From Prevotella sp. (GTDB lineage: Bacteria; Bacteroidota; Bacteroidia; Bacteroidales; Bacteroidaceae): DNA of 64,000 nt. The position numbers and the translations under genes are program-made. The notes under the pieces are model-generated. The model was not told the DNA's origin and did not search any database. It saw only the letters and a list, made by a program, of their open reading frames with translations. How positions within the stretch are numbered: position 1 is the stretch's first letter; every line of letters begins with the position of its first letter. The stretch is taken from contig JAFUFJ010000006.1 in assembly GCA_017469955.1 (NCBI GenBank), positions 89,363-153,362 on the forward strand, given 5' to 3'. Of this stretch, positions 1-8,307 are shown in pieces.

Positions 1-1
1 G

Positions 2-1351
2 GCTGCCCGCAATCGACGGTTCTCGCGCTTAGTGGCCCTTGCTCTCTACGATATGGATATCGATATGCAGGGTGACATGTTGCTCACTCCGGGCCAGCCT
101 AACATCGTACGCGGACCTAACGGATGGGAATGGTGGCTCGTCTACATGGCCAATCAGGGTTTCCGTCGCGACCAGTATATCGATCGCATACACTTTGTCA
201 ACGACCGTTTCACCGTCGATGGCATCACGGGCCACAACACTTCACGCCCGTATGCGCCAGCCAAGCCCCAGTATAGCGGCTCGACACTTTGCGACCTTCC
301 TTTCTCCGACAGCTATCTTCTCGAAGCTACGGCCCGCAAGAAGGGCACCGACGAGCCCATGAAGGTGTGGCGAGTAGAGAAGAATCACGACCTGGTCACG
401 GTCTGGTGCGACAATGTTCTCGTGGCCGACCATTCGGCTTCTCTTCCAAATCTGGAAGAAATCATCCGTGCGGAGGCCGACGGCTACGACATAGAATATT
501 TCTCCTACAACGACGGATGGGATGAATATGGCACGCACTTCAGCGGATGGTCAGGCCTTCATCCCACAGCCGAAGGCCTGCCTTTGAAGGGCGAAGTGCT
601 GAAGGGCGACGCCGCTTCCGACTATGAATTCACAGCCAGCTTCGACAGCCGCGCCGCCTCTTCCGGCCGCTATGGGCTCTATGCTGCCTATGTTGACGCC
701 AAGAACTATGTGAGAACCACCATCGACGCTGCCCGCCAGATGCTCGTCACTGAGCATTGTGTCAAGGGGAAGACCACCGTCGAGGAGGCTCCTCTGGCCT
801 ACACTGCCGTGCATTATCCCGACCTGAAGTATACTGACAGCTTCGAAAAGCAATACCGTTTCGACAGCGACACTTATGTCAGCGACCTGTATCTGCCCCA
901 TCTCGATGCCGACAACGACACCTATGCCCGCTCGTTAGGCCTCTCTGAAGCGGCTCACCGGTCGTATAACGACGACATGGCCGGCCGTTTCCACATCGAC
1001 TATCTTGACGGAGACACATGGCGAAAGCTCGACTACACCATTGCAGAGAGCAGCCATCCGGCCTGGCAGCGCATCACTTTCCCCGCAGTAAGGACGCAAG
1101 CCCTGCGCTTGATCAATGCCGATCCCGAGGAGCACAGCCGTCTTGTCTATCGGGTAAAGACCACAAGGCAGTTTGAACAGATCAACCAGATACGCGTGGA
1201 GAAGCGCGGAGCTGACGTGCGTATCTTCGTGGGCAACCGCGAGATGGCCACCGTCACGATGAAGAAAGCCGTCCCTGCACGCGTAGGACTCTATGCCTCC
1301 GAGGGCGCAGAGGCCACGCTCGTCAGCGACCTTTACTATCCAGTATACTGA
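2..1351 (+). CDS. GH43-like glycoside hydrolase, 5' end outside window
   Basis: The frame is open from base 2 with no stop, so the window cuts the gene and the GTG near base 32 is not a credible start. The first visible residues (GPNGWEWWLVYMANQG, then VDGITGHNTSRPYAP) resemble the end of a five-bladed GH43-type catalytic domain. The rest looks like one or two concanavalin/laminin-G-like beta-sandwich modules, with GRYGLYAAYVDAKNYVRTT in the middle and ARVGLYASEG near the end. No catalytic acid can be checked because the catalytic part is missing. A hairpin with a short T-tract follows the stop. The next gene is convergent. The family call is inference from the visible tail; a GH32-like or other beta-propeller enzyme is possible. 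Confidence 0.5.
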   Translation, partial: AARNRRFSRLVALALYDMDIDMQGDMLLTPGQPNIVRGPNGWEWWLVYMANQGFRRDQYIDRIHFVNDRFTVDGITGHNTSRPYAPAKPQYSGSTLCDLPFSDSYLLEATARKKGTDEPMKVWRVEKNHDLVTVWCDNVLVADHSASLPNLEEIIRAEADGYDIEYFSYNDGWDEYGTHFSGWSGLHPTAEGLPLKGEVLKGDAASDYEFTASFDSRAASSGRYGLYAAYVDAKNYVRTTIDAARQMLVTEHCVKGKTTVEEAPLAYTAVHYPDLKYTDSFEKQYRFDSDTYVSDLYLPHLDADNDTYARSLGLSEAAHRSYNDDMAGRFHIDYLDGDTWRKLDYTIAESSHPAWQRITFPAVRTQALRLINADPEEHSRLVYRVKTTRQFEQINQIRVEKRGADVRIFVGNREMATVTMKKAVPARVGLYASEGAEATLVSDLYYPVY

Positions 1352-1399
1352 TCTCTTGCCGCTTCCTTCCGATCAGCAGCAGGCAAAGTCCCGATCGTC

Positions 1400-1454
1400 A
1401 GGCAGGCTGGCCGGCCGATTCCCTTGTGAGTCAGCCCGCCAGTCTGCCTCTTTT
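1400..1454 (+). terminator. Hairpin terminator after the GH43-like gene
   Basis: AGGCAGGCTGG pairs with CCAGTCTGCCT apart from one mismatch, and CTTTTC follows. It sits 48 nt after the stop codon and before the 107-nt word element. Confidence 0.5.
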
Positions 1455-1503
1455 CAGCCTTGACAGGCAGGATATCTCTACCGCCATCCTTCCCCTTCGT
1501 GCC

Positions 1504-1610
1504 GAGAAAGCTAAGACTTTAGCCCGAGAAGTCATAGTTTTCTTGCCAATAACCCTATCCTTTCTCGGCAACAACTCTATGACTTCTCGGGCTAAAGTCT
1601 TAGCTTTCTC
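1504..1610. repeat. 107-nt five-word dyad element, copy 1
   Basis: Five 19-nt words with 3-nt spacers. Words: GAGAAAGCTAAGACTTTAG, GAGAAGTCATAGTTTTCTT, AATAACCCTATCCTTTCTC, AACAACTCTATGACTTCTC, CTAAAGTCTTAGCTTTCTC. The outer 34 nt on each side are perfect reverse complements around a 39-nt centre, the most symmetric of the eight copies. It fills the gap between two convergent genes. The layout was read directly from the sequence; function is unknown. Confidence 0.9.
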
Positions 1611-1641
1611 AAGAAGCCCCTCCGTTTTTTTCCGGCTTATC

Positions 1642-2163
1642 TCATCTCTGCATGGCCAGCCACCGTTCCACTCCACGGCGTATAGAGGCCAGTCCAAACT
1701 CCTCGGGGCGCAGCTCTTCGGCAGCCATCCACAAGAGTTCGCAGGCATCGTCCATCGGCTTCATGCCCGAAAAGTCGCTGACTGCGCATCTGAAGAACAA
1801 GTCTTGGGTGGGAATTCTGAGCCCGCTGTAGGTATAGACGTTGGGAAGCGAAAAGAGATAGTCGGCCTGTTCAATCCGCAGTCCGGTCTCCTCCTTCACC
1901 TCGCGCCTGACACCTTCCTCGGCCGTCTCTGAGGGATCGGCGAAACCTCCGGGCAGGTCGAGCGTGCCTTTTGCCGGCTCTTTCGCCCGCCGGGCAACGA
2001 GAAGCCGGCCGTCGGCATCAGTGATGAGCGCCACATAGGCCGCACTTGCATTCATGAAAAACTCGAAACCGCACTCTTCGCAGCGCTTGCTCTTCTCGCT
2101 GTTCACCGTGAAACGCGGGCTGCCGCATCGCGGACAATAAAGGAAAACATCTAACCAATGCAT
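1642..2163 (-). CDS. NUDIX hydrolase with N-terminal zinc ribbon
   Basis: Protein of 173 aa. A zinc ribbon (CPRCG, then CEECG, about residues 10-32) precedes a NUDIX fold. The NUDIX box is complete: GGFADPSETAEEGVRREV continuing into KEETGL, matching Gx5Ex7REUxEExGU, which binds the divalent metals needed to cleave a nucleoside diphosphate linked to another group. The arrangement recalls NudC-type NADH pyrophosphatases, but the characteristic NudC motif after the box is not seen, so the substrate is open. The start at MHWLDVF is chosen because a -7 box lies only about 25 nt upstream; the reading frame extends 27 codons further, across that promoter. Confidence 0.85.
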   Translation of the reverse strand: MHWLDVFLYCPRCGSPRFTVNSEKSKRCEECGFEFFMNASAAYVALITDADGRLLVARRAKEPAKGTLDLPGGFADPSETAEEGVRREVKEETGLRIEQADYLFSLPNVYTYSGLRIPTQDLFFRCAVSDFSGMKPMDDACELLWMAAEELRPEEFGLASIRRGVERWLAMQR

Positions 2164-2187
2164 CTCTGCCAAAGTATTTCTCGCTCG

Positions 2188-2195
2188 CAAAGATA
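2188..2195 (-). promoter_or_regulatory. -7 box for the NUDIX gene
   Basis: On the minus strand it reads TATCTTTG, matching TAnnTTTG. Transcription would begin about 18 nt before the MHWLDVF start codon. This decides the start against the longer reading frame. Confidence 0.6.
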
Positions 2196-2277
2196 GGAAT
2201 TTATTTCCTTCCGACGGCCGTTTGCAAGCCACTTTCGACTGCAAAACCTAAAAAAAGCGAAAACTTCACGCGCTTTT

Positions 2278-2308
2278 TTTGTATTCTGGGCGCTAATGAC
2301 TAACTTTG
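2278..2308 (+). promoter_or_regulatory. Promoter of the tandem esterase genes
   Basis: TTTG, a 19-nt spacer, then TAACTTTG: a full Bacteroidota-type promoter. An ATG directly after the -7 box would lie at the transcription start, so the ATG 33 nt further, which opens a clean signal peptide, is preferred. Confidence 0.7.
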
Positions 2309-2342
2309 CATGAACAGAAGAACATCAACACCACTTCAGACC

Positions 2343-3164
2343 ATGAACAAGAAACGATTGCTATTGACGCTTCTCGTCTGCACTGCAGTTCTTTCGGTTG
2401 CAGCCCAGAAGCATTTCCAGCAGAACCTTTATTCGGGCGCTCCCTCGGTGAAAAGCAGCGACAAGCAAGACACCGCCCGTGTGTTTGTATTCCTGCCCGA
2501 CGCACGCATGTCGACCGGAAAAGCCGTGGTGATGCTCCCCGGAGGTGGCTATGAACACCTTGCAATGGGGCATGAAGGCACCGAATGGGCACCCTTCTTC
2601 AACAACCAGGGCATCGCTCTCGTCGTCGTGAAGTACCGGATGCCCCACGGAAACGCCGACGTTCCCGTCAGCGATGCTGAGGAAGCCATCCGCCTTGTCA
2701 GGCAGAACGCCCCGGCATGGCATGTCAATCCCAGCGACGTAGGCATCATGGGATTCTCAGCCGGAGGCCACTTGGCAGCCACCGTCGCCACCCATTCGCG
2801 CGACGCACGTCCCGACTTCCAGATACTTTTCTATCCTGTCATCACCATGGACAAGGGATATACCCACATGGGGTCTCACGACAACTTGCTCGGAAAGAGT
2901 GCCTCTCGCGACGAGGAAGACCGCTATAGCAACGAGCTTCAGGTAGCCGACACGACGCCGGAAGCCTTCATCCTGCTCAGCGACGACGACGATATCGTGC
3001 CACCGGCCAATGGAGTGAACTACTACTTGTCGCTCCTTCGCCACCACGTGCCTGCCGCTCTCTATGTATATCCCAGCGGAGGCCATGGCTACGGCATCAA
3101 CAACTACTTCCGCTATCACTACGAAATGCTCACCGAACTGCGCTCCTGGCTGCGCAGAAAATAA
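2343..3164 (+). CDS. Secreted alpha/beta-hydrolase esterase (paralogue 1)
   Basis: Protein of 273 aa starting with a signal peptide (MNKKRLLLTLLVCTAVLSV, cleavage near AAQ). The fold is an alpha/beta hydrolase of the BD-FAE/acetylesterase type: oxyanion motif PGGGY, nucleophile elbow GFSAGG, an acidic residue in SDDDDIVPP and histidine in GGHGYG. Such enzymes remove acetyl or feruloyl groups from plant polysaccharides such as xylan. The next gene, 32 nt downstream, is a close paralogue and probably co-transcribed. The substrate is inferred from family and from nearby xylan/arabinan enzymes. Confidence 0.8.
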   Translation: MNKKRLLLTLLVCTAVLSVAAQKHFQQNLYSGAPSVKSSDKQDTARVFVFLPDARMSTGKAVVMLPGGGYEHLAMGHEGTEWAPFFNNQGIALVVVKYRMPHGNADVPVSDAEEAIRLVRQNAPAWHVNPSDVGIMGFSAGGHLAATVATHSRDARPDFQILFYPVITMDKGYTHMGSHDNLLGKSASRDEEDRYSNELQVADTTPEAFILLSDDDDIVPPANGVNYYLSLLRHHVPAALYVYPSGGHGYGINNYFRYHYEMLTELRSWLRRK

Positions 3165-3196
3165 AGACTCAAAGGTCGAAAAGAGAGGAAAAAGAC

Positions 3197-4027
3197 ATGA
3201 AGAAAAACATCAGAACGCTCGTCGTAGCCATCGTTTGCCTGACAGCAGTGACAGGCATGCAGGCGCAAACCCGCTTCACACAGGACCTCTGGAAGGGCAA
3301 GCCTGCCGTGAAGAGCACCGACAAGAAAGACACCGCCCGCGTCGACATCTTCCTTCCGCCGGCCGAAAAAGCCACAGGAAGGGCAGTAGTCATCCTGCCG
3401 GGAGGCGGATATACGTGGCTTGCCATGGACAATGAAGGGTATGGATGGACACAGTTCTTCAACAAATTGGGCATCGCAGCCGTCGTCGTGAAGTACCGAA
3501 TGCCCCATGGAAAGCCTACCGTTCCCGTCAGTGATGCTGAGGAAGCCATACGCCTTGTGCGCCGAAACGCAGCCAAATGGCACATCGACGCCCGCCAGGT
3601 AGGCATCATGGGCTCGTCAGCCGGAGGCCATCTGGCCTCGACAGTGGCCACGCAAGCCAAGAGCGATGCACGCCCCGATTTCCAGATACTCTTCTATCCC
3701 GTCATCTCGATGGACCCGCAACTCACCCACATGGGGTCGCACGACAACCTGCTTGGCAAGAAAGTCAAGAAGATAGACGAGGCAAAATACAGCAGCGACG
3801 TGCAGGCTTCACGCCTCACACCGCGTGCCTTCATCACCTTTGCCAGCGACGATTCGCTCGTGAATCCTGAGAATGGCGTCAACTATTACTTGCAGCTCTA
3901 CCGCAACGACGTGCCGGCCACGGTGTGCATCTTTCCCGAAGGCGAGCATGGATACGGCTCGCAGACCTCGTTCCGCTACCACAATCAGCTGCTCATGGAG
4001 ATGGAGTCGTGGCTGCGCAGCTTTTAG
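3197..4027 (+). CDS. Secreted alpha/beta-hydrolase esterase (paralogue 2)
   Basis: Protein of 276 aa with a signal peptide (MKKNIRTLVVAIVCLTAVTG). It aligns with the preceding gene along its whole length: PGGGY, KYRMPHG, VPVSDAEEAIRLVR, the GSSAGG elbow, TFASDDSLVNP for the acid and EGEHGYG for the histidine. The triad is intact, so both copies look active. The pair looks like a tandem duplication that diverged, perhaps to split specificity between ester types. A strong hairpin terminator follows. Confidence 0.8.
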   Translation: MKKNIRTLVVAIVCLTAVTGMQAQTRFTQDLWKGKPAVKSTDKKDTARVDIFLPPAEKATGRAVVILPGGGYTWLAMDNEGYGWTQFFNKLGIAAVVVKYRMPHGKPTVPVSDAEEAIRLVRRNAAKWHIDARQVGIMGSSAGGHLASTVATQAKSDARPDFQILFYPVISMDPQLTHMGSHDNLLGKKVKKIDEAKYSSDVQASRLTPRAFITFASDDSLVNPENGVNYYLQLYRNDVPATVCIFPEGEHGYGSQTSFRYHNQLLMEMESWLRSF

Positions 4028-4070
4028 AAAAGCGGCAAGACTGCCCCGACTGACAACCGTCATGGACACC

Positions 4071-4118
4071 AAGAGAGGCCGCAACCTGTGCCGGCAAGCA
4101 CAGGCTTCGGCCTCTTTT
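4071..4118 (+). terminator. Terminator of the esterase pair
   Basis: Nested hairpin: outer AAGAGAGGCCG with CGGCCTCTT, inner CCTGTGC with GCACAGG, followed by TTCTT. Confidence 0.7.
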
Positions 4119-4189
4119 CTTGGCATAACCCATAGGAAGAAAGCTGTCATCCGGCATCGGCAACCCCCCAAAAGCAACCCCTTCTCCTG

Positions 4190-4252
4190 GCAAAAGATGA
4201 TGTATTGCGGGGTAAAAGATGATGTATTGCCCTCCAAAACATCATCTTTCCC
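4190..4252. repeat. 63-nt three-word dyad array, vocabulary B
   Basis: Three 19-nt words with 3-nt spacers: GCAAAAGATGATGTATTGC, GTAAAAGATGATGTATTGC, CCAAAACATCATCTTTCCC. The 22-nt pitch and 9+1+9 dyad plan match the 107-nt elements, but the word sequences are unrelated. The 380-nt gap between the esterase and the next lipoprotein gene holds a terminator, this array and a promoter. Confidence 0.75.
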
Positions 4253-4370
4253 CCTGAGAAGGCACGGTTTTCCGGCAGGCATCCCTGAGCGAACAGCCTT
4301 AAAAGGATGAAAAACATTACGGGCAAAGAAAAAAAGAGAGGAAGATTTCCGTTAAGTCGAAATTTTGCAT

Positions 4371-4378
4371 TAATTTTG
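4371..4378 (+). promoter_or_regulatory. -7 box for the thioredoxin-like lipoprotein
   Basis: TAATTTTG, 29 nt before the start codon. A TTTG at the usual distance is not obvious. Confidence 0.45.
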
Positions 4379-4407
4379 CATGCACACTAATTGATTGCAG
4401 AAAACAG

Positions 4408-5580
4408 ATGAAAAAGAGAAGCAATATCGTCGGCATCGCCATGGCTTTGCTGGCAGGATGGGGACTGACGGCCTGCACGGGAGAGCGGTTTCAGGTGCAG
4501 GGCACGGTGAGTGATGCTACAGACTCGACGCTCTATCTGGAGCACATGAGCCTGGGTGGCGCAGTAAAAATAGACTCTGTGAAGCTCAAGGACGACGGCC
4601 TTTTCTCCTTCAAGCAGAAGGCTCCCGAGGCTCCAGAGTTCTACCGGCTGCGCATCGGAACGCAGATCGTGAACTTCTCTGTTGACTCTACTGAGACGGT
4701 ATCGGTCAAGGCGTCCTATCCGACCATGGCCTCTCAATACGAGATTGAGGGCTCAGACAACTGCCAGAAGATAAAAGAACTGACCCTGAAGCAAATGCAG
4801 CTGCAGGCAAAGATACAGGATGTTGCGCGCGATCCGAGCCTGGGCATCACGGCAGTGGGCGACAGTGCGGAACGGCTCATTGAGGCTTATAAGGACGAAG
4901 TGAAGCGCGACTACATCTTCAAGGAGCCCATGAAGGCCTATGCCTACTTCGCTCTTTTCCAGACTATCTATACAGGTGGAGGCAGCATGCTGCTCTTCAA
5001 CCCCCGCACCAGTGAGGAAGACATCAAGGTTTTTGCTGCCGTGGCGACGAGTTGGGACACCTATTACCCGGGTGCAGAGCGCGGAGAAAACCTGCACAAC
5101 ATTGCCATCCAGGGATTGAAAGACCAGCGCATCGTGCGCAACCGGCAGAATCAGACCATCGATGCCTCACAGGTGGATGTGACAAACATCATCGACATAG
5201 CCCTGCCCGACAACCATGGCACCCTGAGACGCTTGTCAGACTTGAAGGGAAAGGTGGTGATGCTCGACTTCCATCTGTTTGCTTCCAACACGTCGACACA
5301 ACGCATCATGCAGATGCGCGACCTCTATAACAAGTATCGCGACCGAGGCTTCGAAATCTATCAGGTGGCCTATGACCCCGACGAACACTTCTGGAAAACC
5401 AAGACAGAAGCACTTCCATGGGTCAGTGTGTTTGATGCTGACGGGCTGAACAGCGTCAACTTGCTCCGTTACAACGTACAGTCGATACCCACGTTCTTCC
5501 TCATCGGCAAGGATTGTTCGGTACATAAGCGCGACGCACAGATCAGCGATCTTGACGCAGAAATCGGGTCTTTGCTGTAA
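4408..5580 (+). CDS. DUF4369/thioredoxin-fold lipoprotein lacking the CxxC pair
   Basis: Protein of 390 aa with a lipoprotein signal (ALLAGWGLTAC). Residues about 25-120 match the DUF4369 type of beta domain (FQVQGTVSDATDSTLYLE). Residues about 265-390 form a TlpA/AhpC-like thioredoxin fold: KGKVVMLDFHLF, IYQVAYD and the cis-proline stretch SIPTFFLI. Where the family has WCxxC this protein has FASNTST, and the only cysteines are the lipid anchor and two isolated ones. It therefore cannot act as a disulfide reductase by the usual route; a binding or structural role is more likely. It has its own promoter and terminator. Confidence 0.8.
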   Translation: MKKRSNIVGIAMALLAGWGLTACTGERFQVQGTVSDATDSTLYLEHMSLGGAVKIDSVKLKDDGLFSFKQKAPEAPEFYRLRIGTQIVNFSVDSTETVSVKASYPTMASQYEIEGSDNCQKIKELTLKQMQLQAKIQDVARDPSLGITAVGDSAERLIEAYKDEVKRDYIFKEPMKAYAYFALFQTIYTGGGSMLLFNPRTSEEDIKVFAAVATSWDTYYPGAERGENLHNIAIQGLKDQRIVRNRQNQTIDASQVDVTNIIDIALPDNHGTLRRLSDLKGKVVMLDFHLFASNTSTQRIMQMRDLYNKYRDRGFEIYQVAYDPDEHFWKTKTEALPWVSVFDADGLNSVNLLRYNVQSIPTFFLIGKDCSVHKRDAQISDLDAEIGSLL

Positions 5581-5587
5581 TTAATAG

Positions 5588-5638
5588 CGCCACATCCTGC
5601 CTTCAATGCAACTGCTGATGGCAGGATGTGGCGTTTTT
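5588..5638 (+). terminator. Strong terminator after the thioredoxin-like gene
   Basis: Perfect 14-bp stem CGCCACATCCTGCC / GGCAGGATGTGGCG with an 18-nt loop, followed by TTTTT. Confidence 0.9.
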
Positions 5639-5753
5639 GTCGGTTTGAACCACGACAATCAAACTTTTGTACAATTATGTCAGAAACAGCGGTTTGGCAG
5701 AATTGAGCAAAAACTTGACTGAAAAAAAACAACATACATTATCAAGAATGAGC

Positions 5754-5761
5754 TAACTTTG
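5754..5761 (+). promoter_or_regulatory. -7 box opening the first polysaccharide locus
   Basis: TAACTTTG, 28 nt before the first gene of the locus. It is the likely entry point for transcription through the SusC/SusD genes. Confidence 0.6.
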
Positions 5762-5789
5762 CAATCGGAAACAGGAAAACTTTTGCGTT

Positions 5790-8261
5790 ATGAAAACAAG
5801 GAATACGATGAAAAGAATACATATTATCTTCATAACCATGCTTGGCATGCTTTGCGCTTTACCCTTGCAAGCAGCCGTTGTCGAGACGCTTTCTTCAGGA
5901 AACGCACGTTTGCAAGTGTCGGAAGCCAAGGAGGCAGGTCAGTATCAAGTGACGTTTCTGGTCTATGACAACGAGTTTAATGCATCGGAAGAATACAATC
6001 CGACGCTGGTCATCGACTGCTATATGAAGACCTTCTATGCCAACTATACCGACTATAAGAAGGAAAACGGAAAGCTGACAATGACAGCACGCTTCACGGC
6101 AACACCTTCGACGGTGGTGTTTGTCGTGACCGATATTTATGAAGCCAAGGGTGACGGCAGCTTTGCACTTGACAGAGACGTACGCGTGGAAAGCCTTGGC
6201 GACAATCCTTACAAGAATGGTTTCTACACTTCGTTCGGCTTGCAGTTCAGCGATACGAACGAGTTGTTAGACTATGACTACTTTATTCCGGGAGTCTGGT
6301 ACAAGCCACAGTTCACCATTGGCGGCAACATTCCTTCAGGCATACCGACCAAAGACGATACCAATTTCTTCTATCGCGACGACAGAACTCCCCTGCCTGT
6401 GGTAATGATGCGCGACAAGACCACAGGACTTGCCGTCTTCATTGTCGACCAGGATTCGCCATGCCGCACCGTGTTGGCCGATGCAAGTCTTGAAGAACAG
6501 AATGAAAACTACCAGTATGGCGGAGTAGGAGTGGTGAAGAGAAAGAAGACGGAAGGCTTCTGTGCCGTGGCCACCTATCCTGGAAGCGACAACCGCCAAG
6601 GAGGAATCGGCGAGAGACGCCATCCGTTTGTCGAAGGCTTTGACCGACACCACTACAAGGTGTTCTTCAACTTTGCGAAGACCGACGACTATGGTGTATC
6701 CTTTGAACAGGCATGGGACACGGCCTTCAACCTGTACAATCCCGAAATCAGATATGAGGATCAAACACATGCCTACAAAGCGCTCATTGAGACAGTAGAC
6801 TACTATTACCTCTCCCAAGACGGCGATTCACGACAGTCAGTATCGACCAAACAGCCGGGCTTTCCTTGGGGAGTCAACCTGAAAAACTTCTCACTCAATG
6901 CCACGACTTTCGAACTTGGTTTCGTGGGATGCCAGCCAAATGCAGGCTATGCATTGCTGCGTTACGGGCTGGATAATGACAATGAAAGCTATGCAAGCCA
7001 TGGAAAGAAGGTCATAGATTTTTGGGCTCGCTCAGGTCTTTCGTCACTCGGACTGCCCAGAAGTCGTTACTATAATCAGTCAGGAATGTGGGACATGAAC
7101 GGAACAACCACCATCCGGCAGGCCGCGACAGGCATGAACGGTGTGTTGAATGCCTACTGCTACTACCTGAAAAAGACGGGCACAAAGCAGGTGCAATGGC
7201 TGACGGCCTGTGAGAAATTCGGCCAATGGCTTGTCAAAAACCAGCAGAAAGACGGCAGCTTCTACATGGAGTATGACTATAATCGCATTACCAACGGAGC
7301 GCATCCCATACAGAAATACAACAAGTATCTGACGATTTGCGCCGTGCGTTATTTAGTGGAACTCTATCTGACCACGATGAATGAAGAGTATCTTGAGGCT
7401 GCCCGAAAGGCTGCAGACTGGAGTCTCAGTCACACACATAAGAGCTGGCTCTATGTGGCCAGTGTCATTGACAACCCGCAAACCATTGACAGCGAGTCGG
7501 GCATACAGGCTCTTCAAGGCTTTCTTTCAATGTACGACCTGACGAAAGAGGCAAAATGGCTGGAGGCTGCAGAGCAGGCTGCTACCTATACAGAGACGTG
7601 GGCCTACATGCATGAGGTGCCGGTTGAAGACGACCAGACGGGCGAAACAGACTGGCCTCGCGACCGAAGCATCGTGGGACAGCATATCATCACCGTGGCA
7701 CAACCGGCTTGTGACCTCGGATTTGCGTGGTGTTCGTTCGCGTTTTACAGGATGTATCTCTATACGGGCAAGGAGCGTTATCTGAAGATGGCACGCATTT
7801 CGGCTCACAACACCAAGCAGTCTATGAACCTTCATCAGGCTCTTTATCCGGGACGACAGGAAGGCTTGCAGCAGGAAGCATTCACCATTCGCACGGCCAA
7901 TCACTCTACACGACGGCAAAACTCGGTGATGGAAGCACTGACATGGAACTTCGCTGCCCACCTTGACCCAATGATTCGCTTCCTTGATGCCTTTGGTACC
8001 CCGGACATCGAGGCCATCGAGGAGATGGACAAGAACGACGTCCTTCGCATGAATGAAGAATACTCCATCCTGCAAGCAGCTGACTATGGTCAGGACATAT
8101 CAGACATCAGAGAGGTGTCTGCATTGAGAAAAGATGGCGGGCAGAAGGTCTATTTAGAGGGATCATTGTTGCACGTAGTCAGGCAGAATGCACAGGGAAA
8201 ACAGGAACACAGTGTATACACCTTGGCCGGAGCGTTGGTGAAACGCACAGTGGAAGATTAG
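5790..8261 (+). CDS. Secreted alpha/alpha-toroid glycoside hydrolase-like protein (paralogue 1)
   Basis: Protein of 823 aa with a signal peptide (HIIFITMLGMLCALPLQA). Residues about 30-330 look like a beta-sandwich domain. Residues about 340-760 carry the repeated helical pattern of a six-hairpin toroid (KVIDFWARSG, FGQWLVKNQQKDGSFYMEY, VIDNPQTIDSESGIQALQG). The tail (HSVYTLAGALVKR) resembles a type IX secretion sorting domain. A paralogue lies later in the same locus, which argues for two related enzymes acting on the same glycan. I cannot assign a GH family; GH154-, GH105- or GH127-like toroid enzymes are candidates. ATG codons 1 and 7 are both possible starts. Confidence 0.6.
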   Translation: MKTRNTMKRIHIIFITMLGMLCALPLQAAVVETLSSGNARLQVSEAKEAGQYQVTFLVYDNEFNASEEYNPTLVIDCYMKTFYANYTDYKKENGKLTMTARFTATPSTVVFVVTDIYEAKGDGSFALDRDVRVESLGDNPYKNGFYTSFGLQFSDTNELLDYDYFIPGVWYKPQFTIGGNIPSGIPTKDDTNFFYRDDRTPLPVVMMRDKTTGLAVFIVDQDSPCRTVLADASLEEQNENYQYGGVGVVKRKKTEGFCAVATYPGSDNRQGGIGERRHPFVEGFDRHHYKVFFNFAKTDDYGVSFEQAWDTAFNLYNPEIRYEDQTHAYKALIETVDYYYLSQDGDSRQSVSTKQPGFPWGVNLKNFSLNATTFELGFVGCQPNAGYALLRYGLDNDNESYASHGKKVIDFWARSGLSSLGLPRSRYYNQSGMWDMNGTTTIRQAATGMNGVLNAYCYYLKKTGTKQVQWLTACEKFGQWLVKNQQKDGSFYMEYDYNRITNGAHPIQKYNKYLTICAVRYLVELYLTTMNEEYLEAARKAADWSLSHTHKSWLYVASVIDNPQTIDSESGIQALQGFLSMYDLTKEAKWLEAAEQAATYTETWAYMHEVPVEDDQTGETDWPRDRSIVGQHIITVAQPACDLGFAWCSFAFYRMYLYTGKERYLKMARISAHNTKQSMNLHQALYPGRQEGLQQEAFTIRTANHSTRRQNSVMEALTWNFAAHLDPMIRFLDAFGTPDIEAIEEMDKNDVLRMNEEYSILQAADYGQDISDIREVSALRKDGGQKVYLEGSLLHVVRQNAQGKQEHSVYTLAGALVKRTVED

Positions 8262-8307
8262 AAATAAGAAGCAGTTAAACAATTAAAAACCTAAAAACAT
8301 TACAACT

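Noticed and set aside
1426-1932. 168-aa plus-strand frame over the 107-nt element and the NUDIX gene
   Set aside because: It runs through the inverted repeat and antisense to a real gene; its sequence is unlike any protein family.
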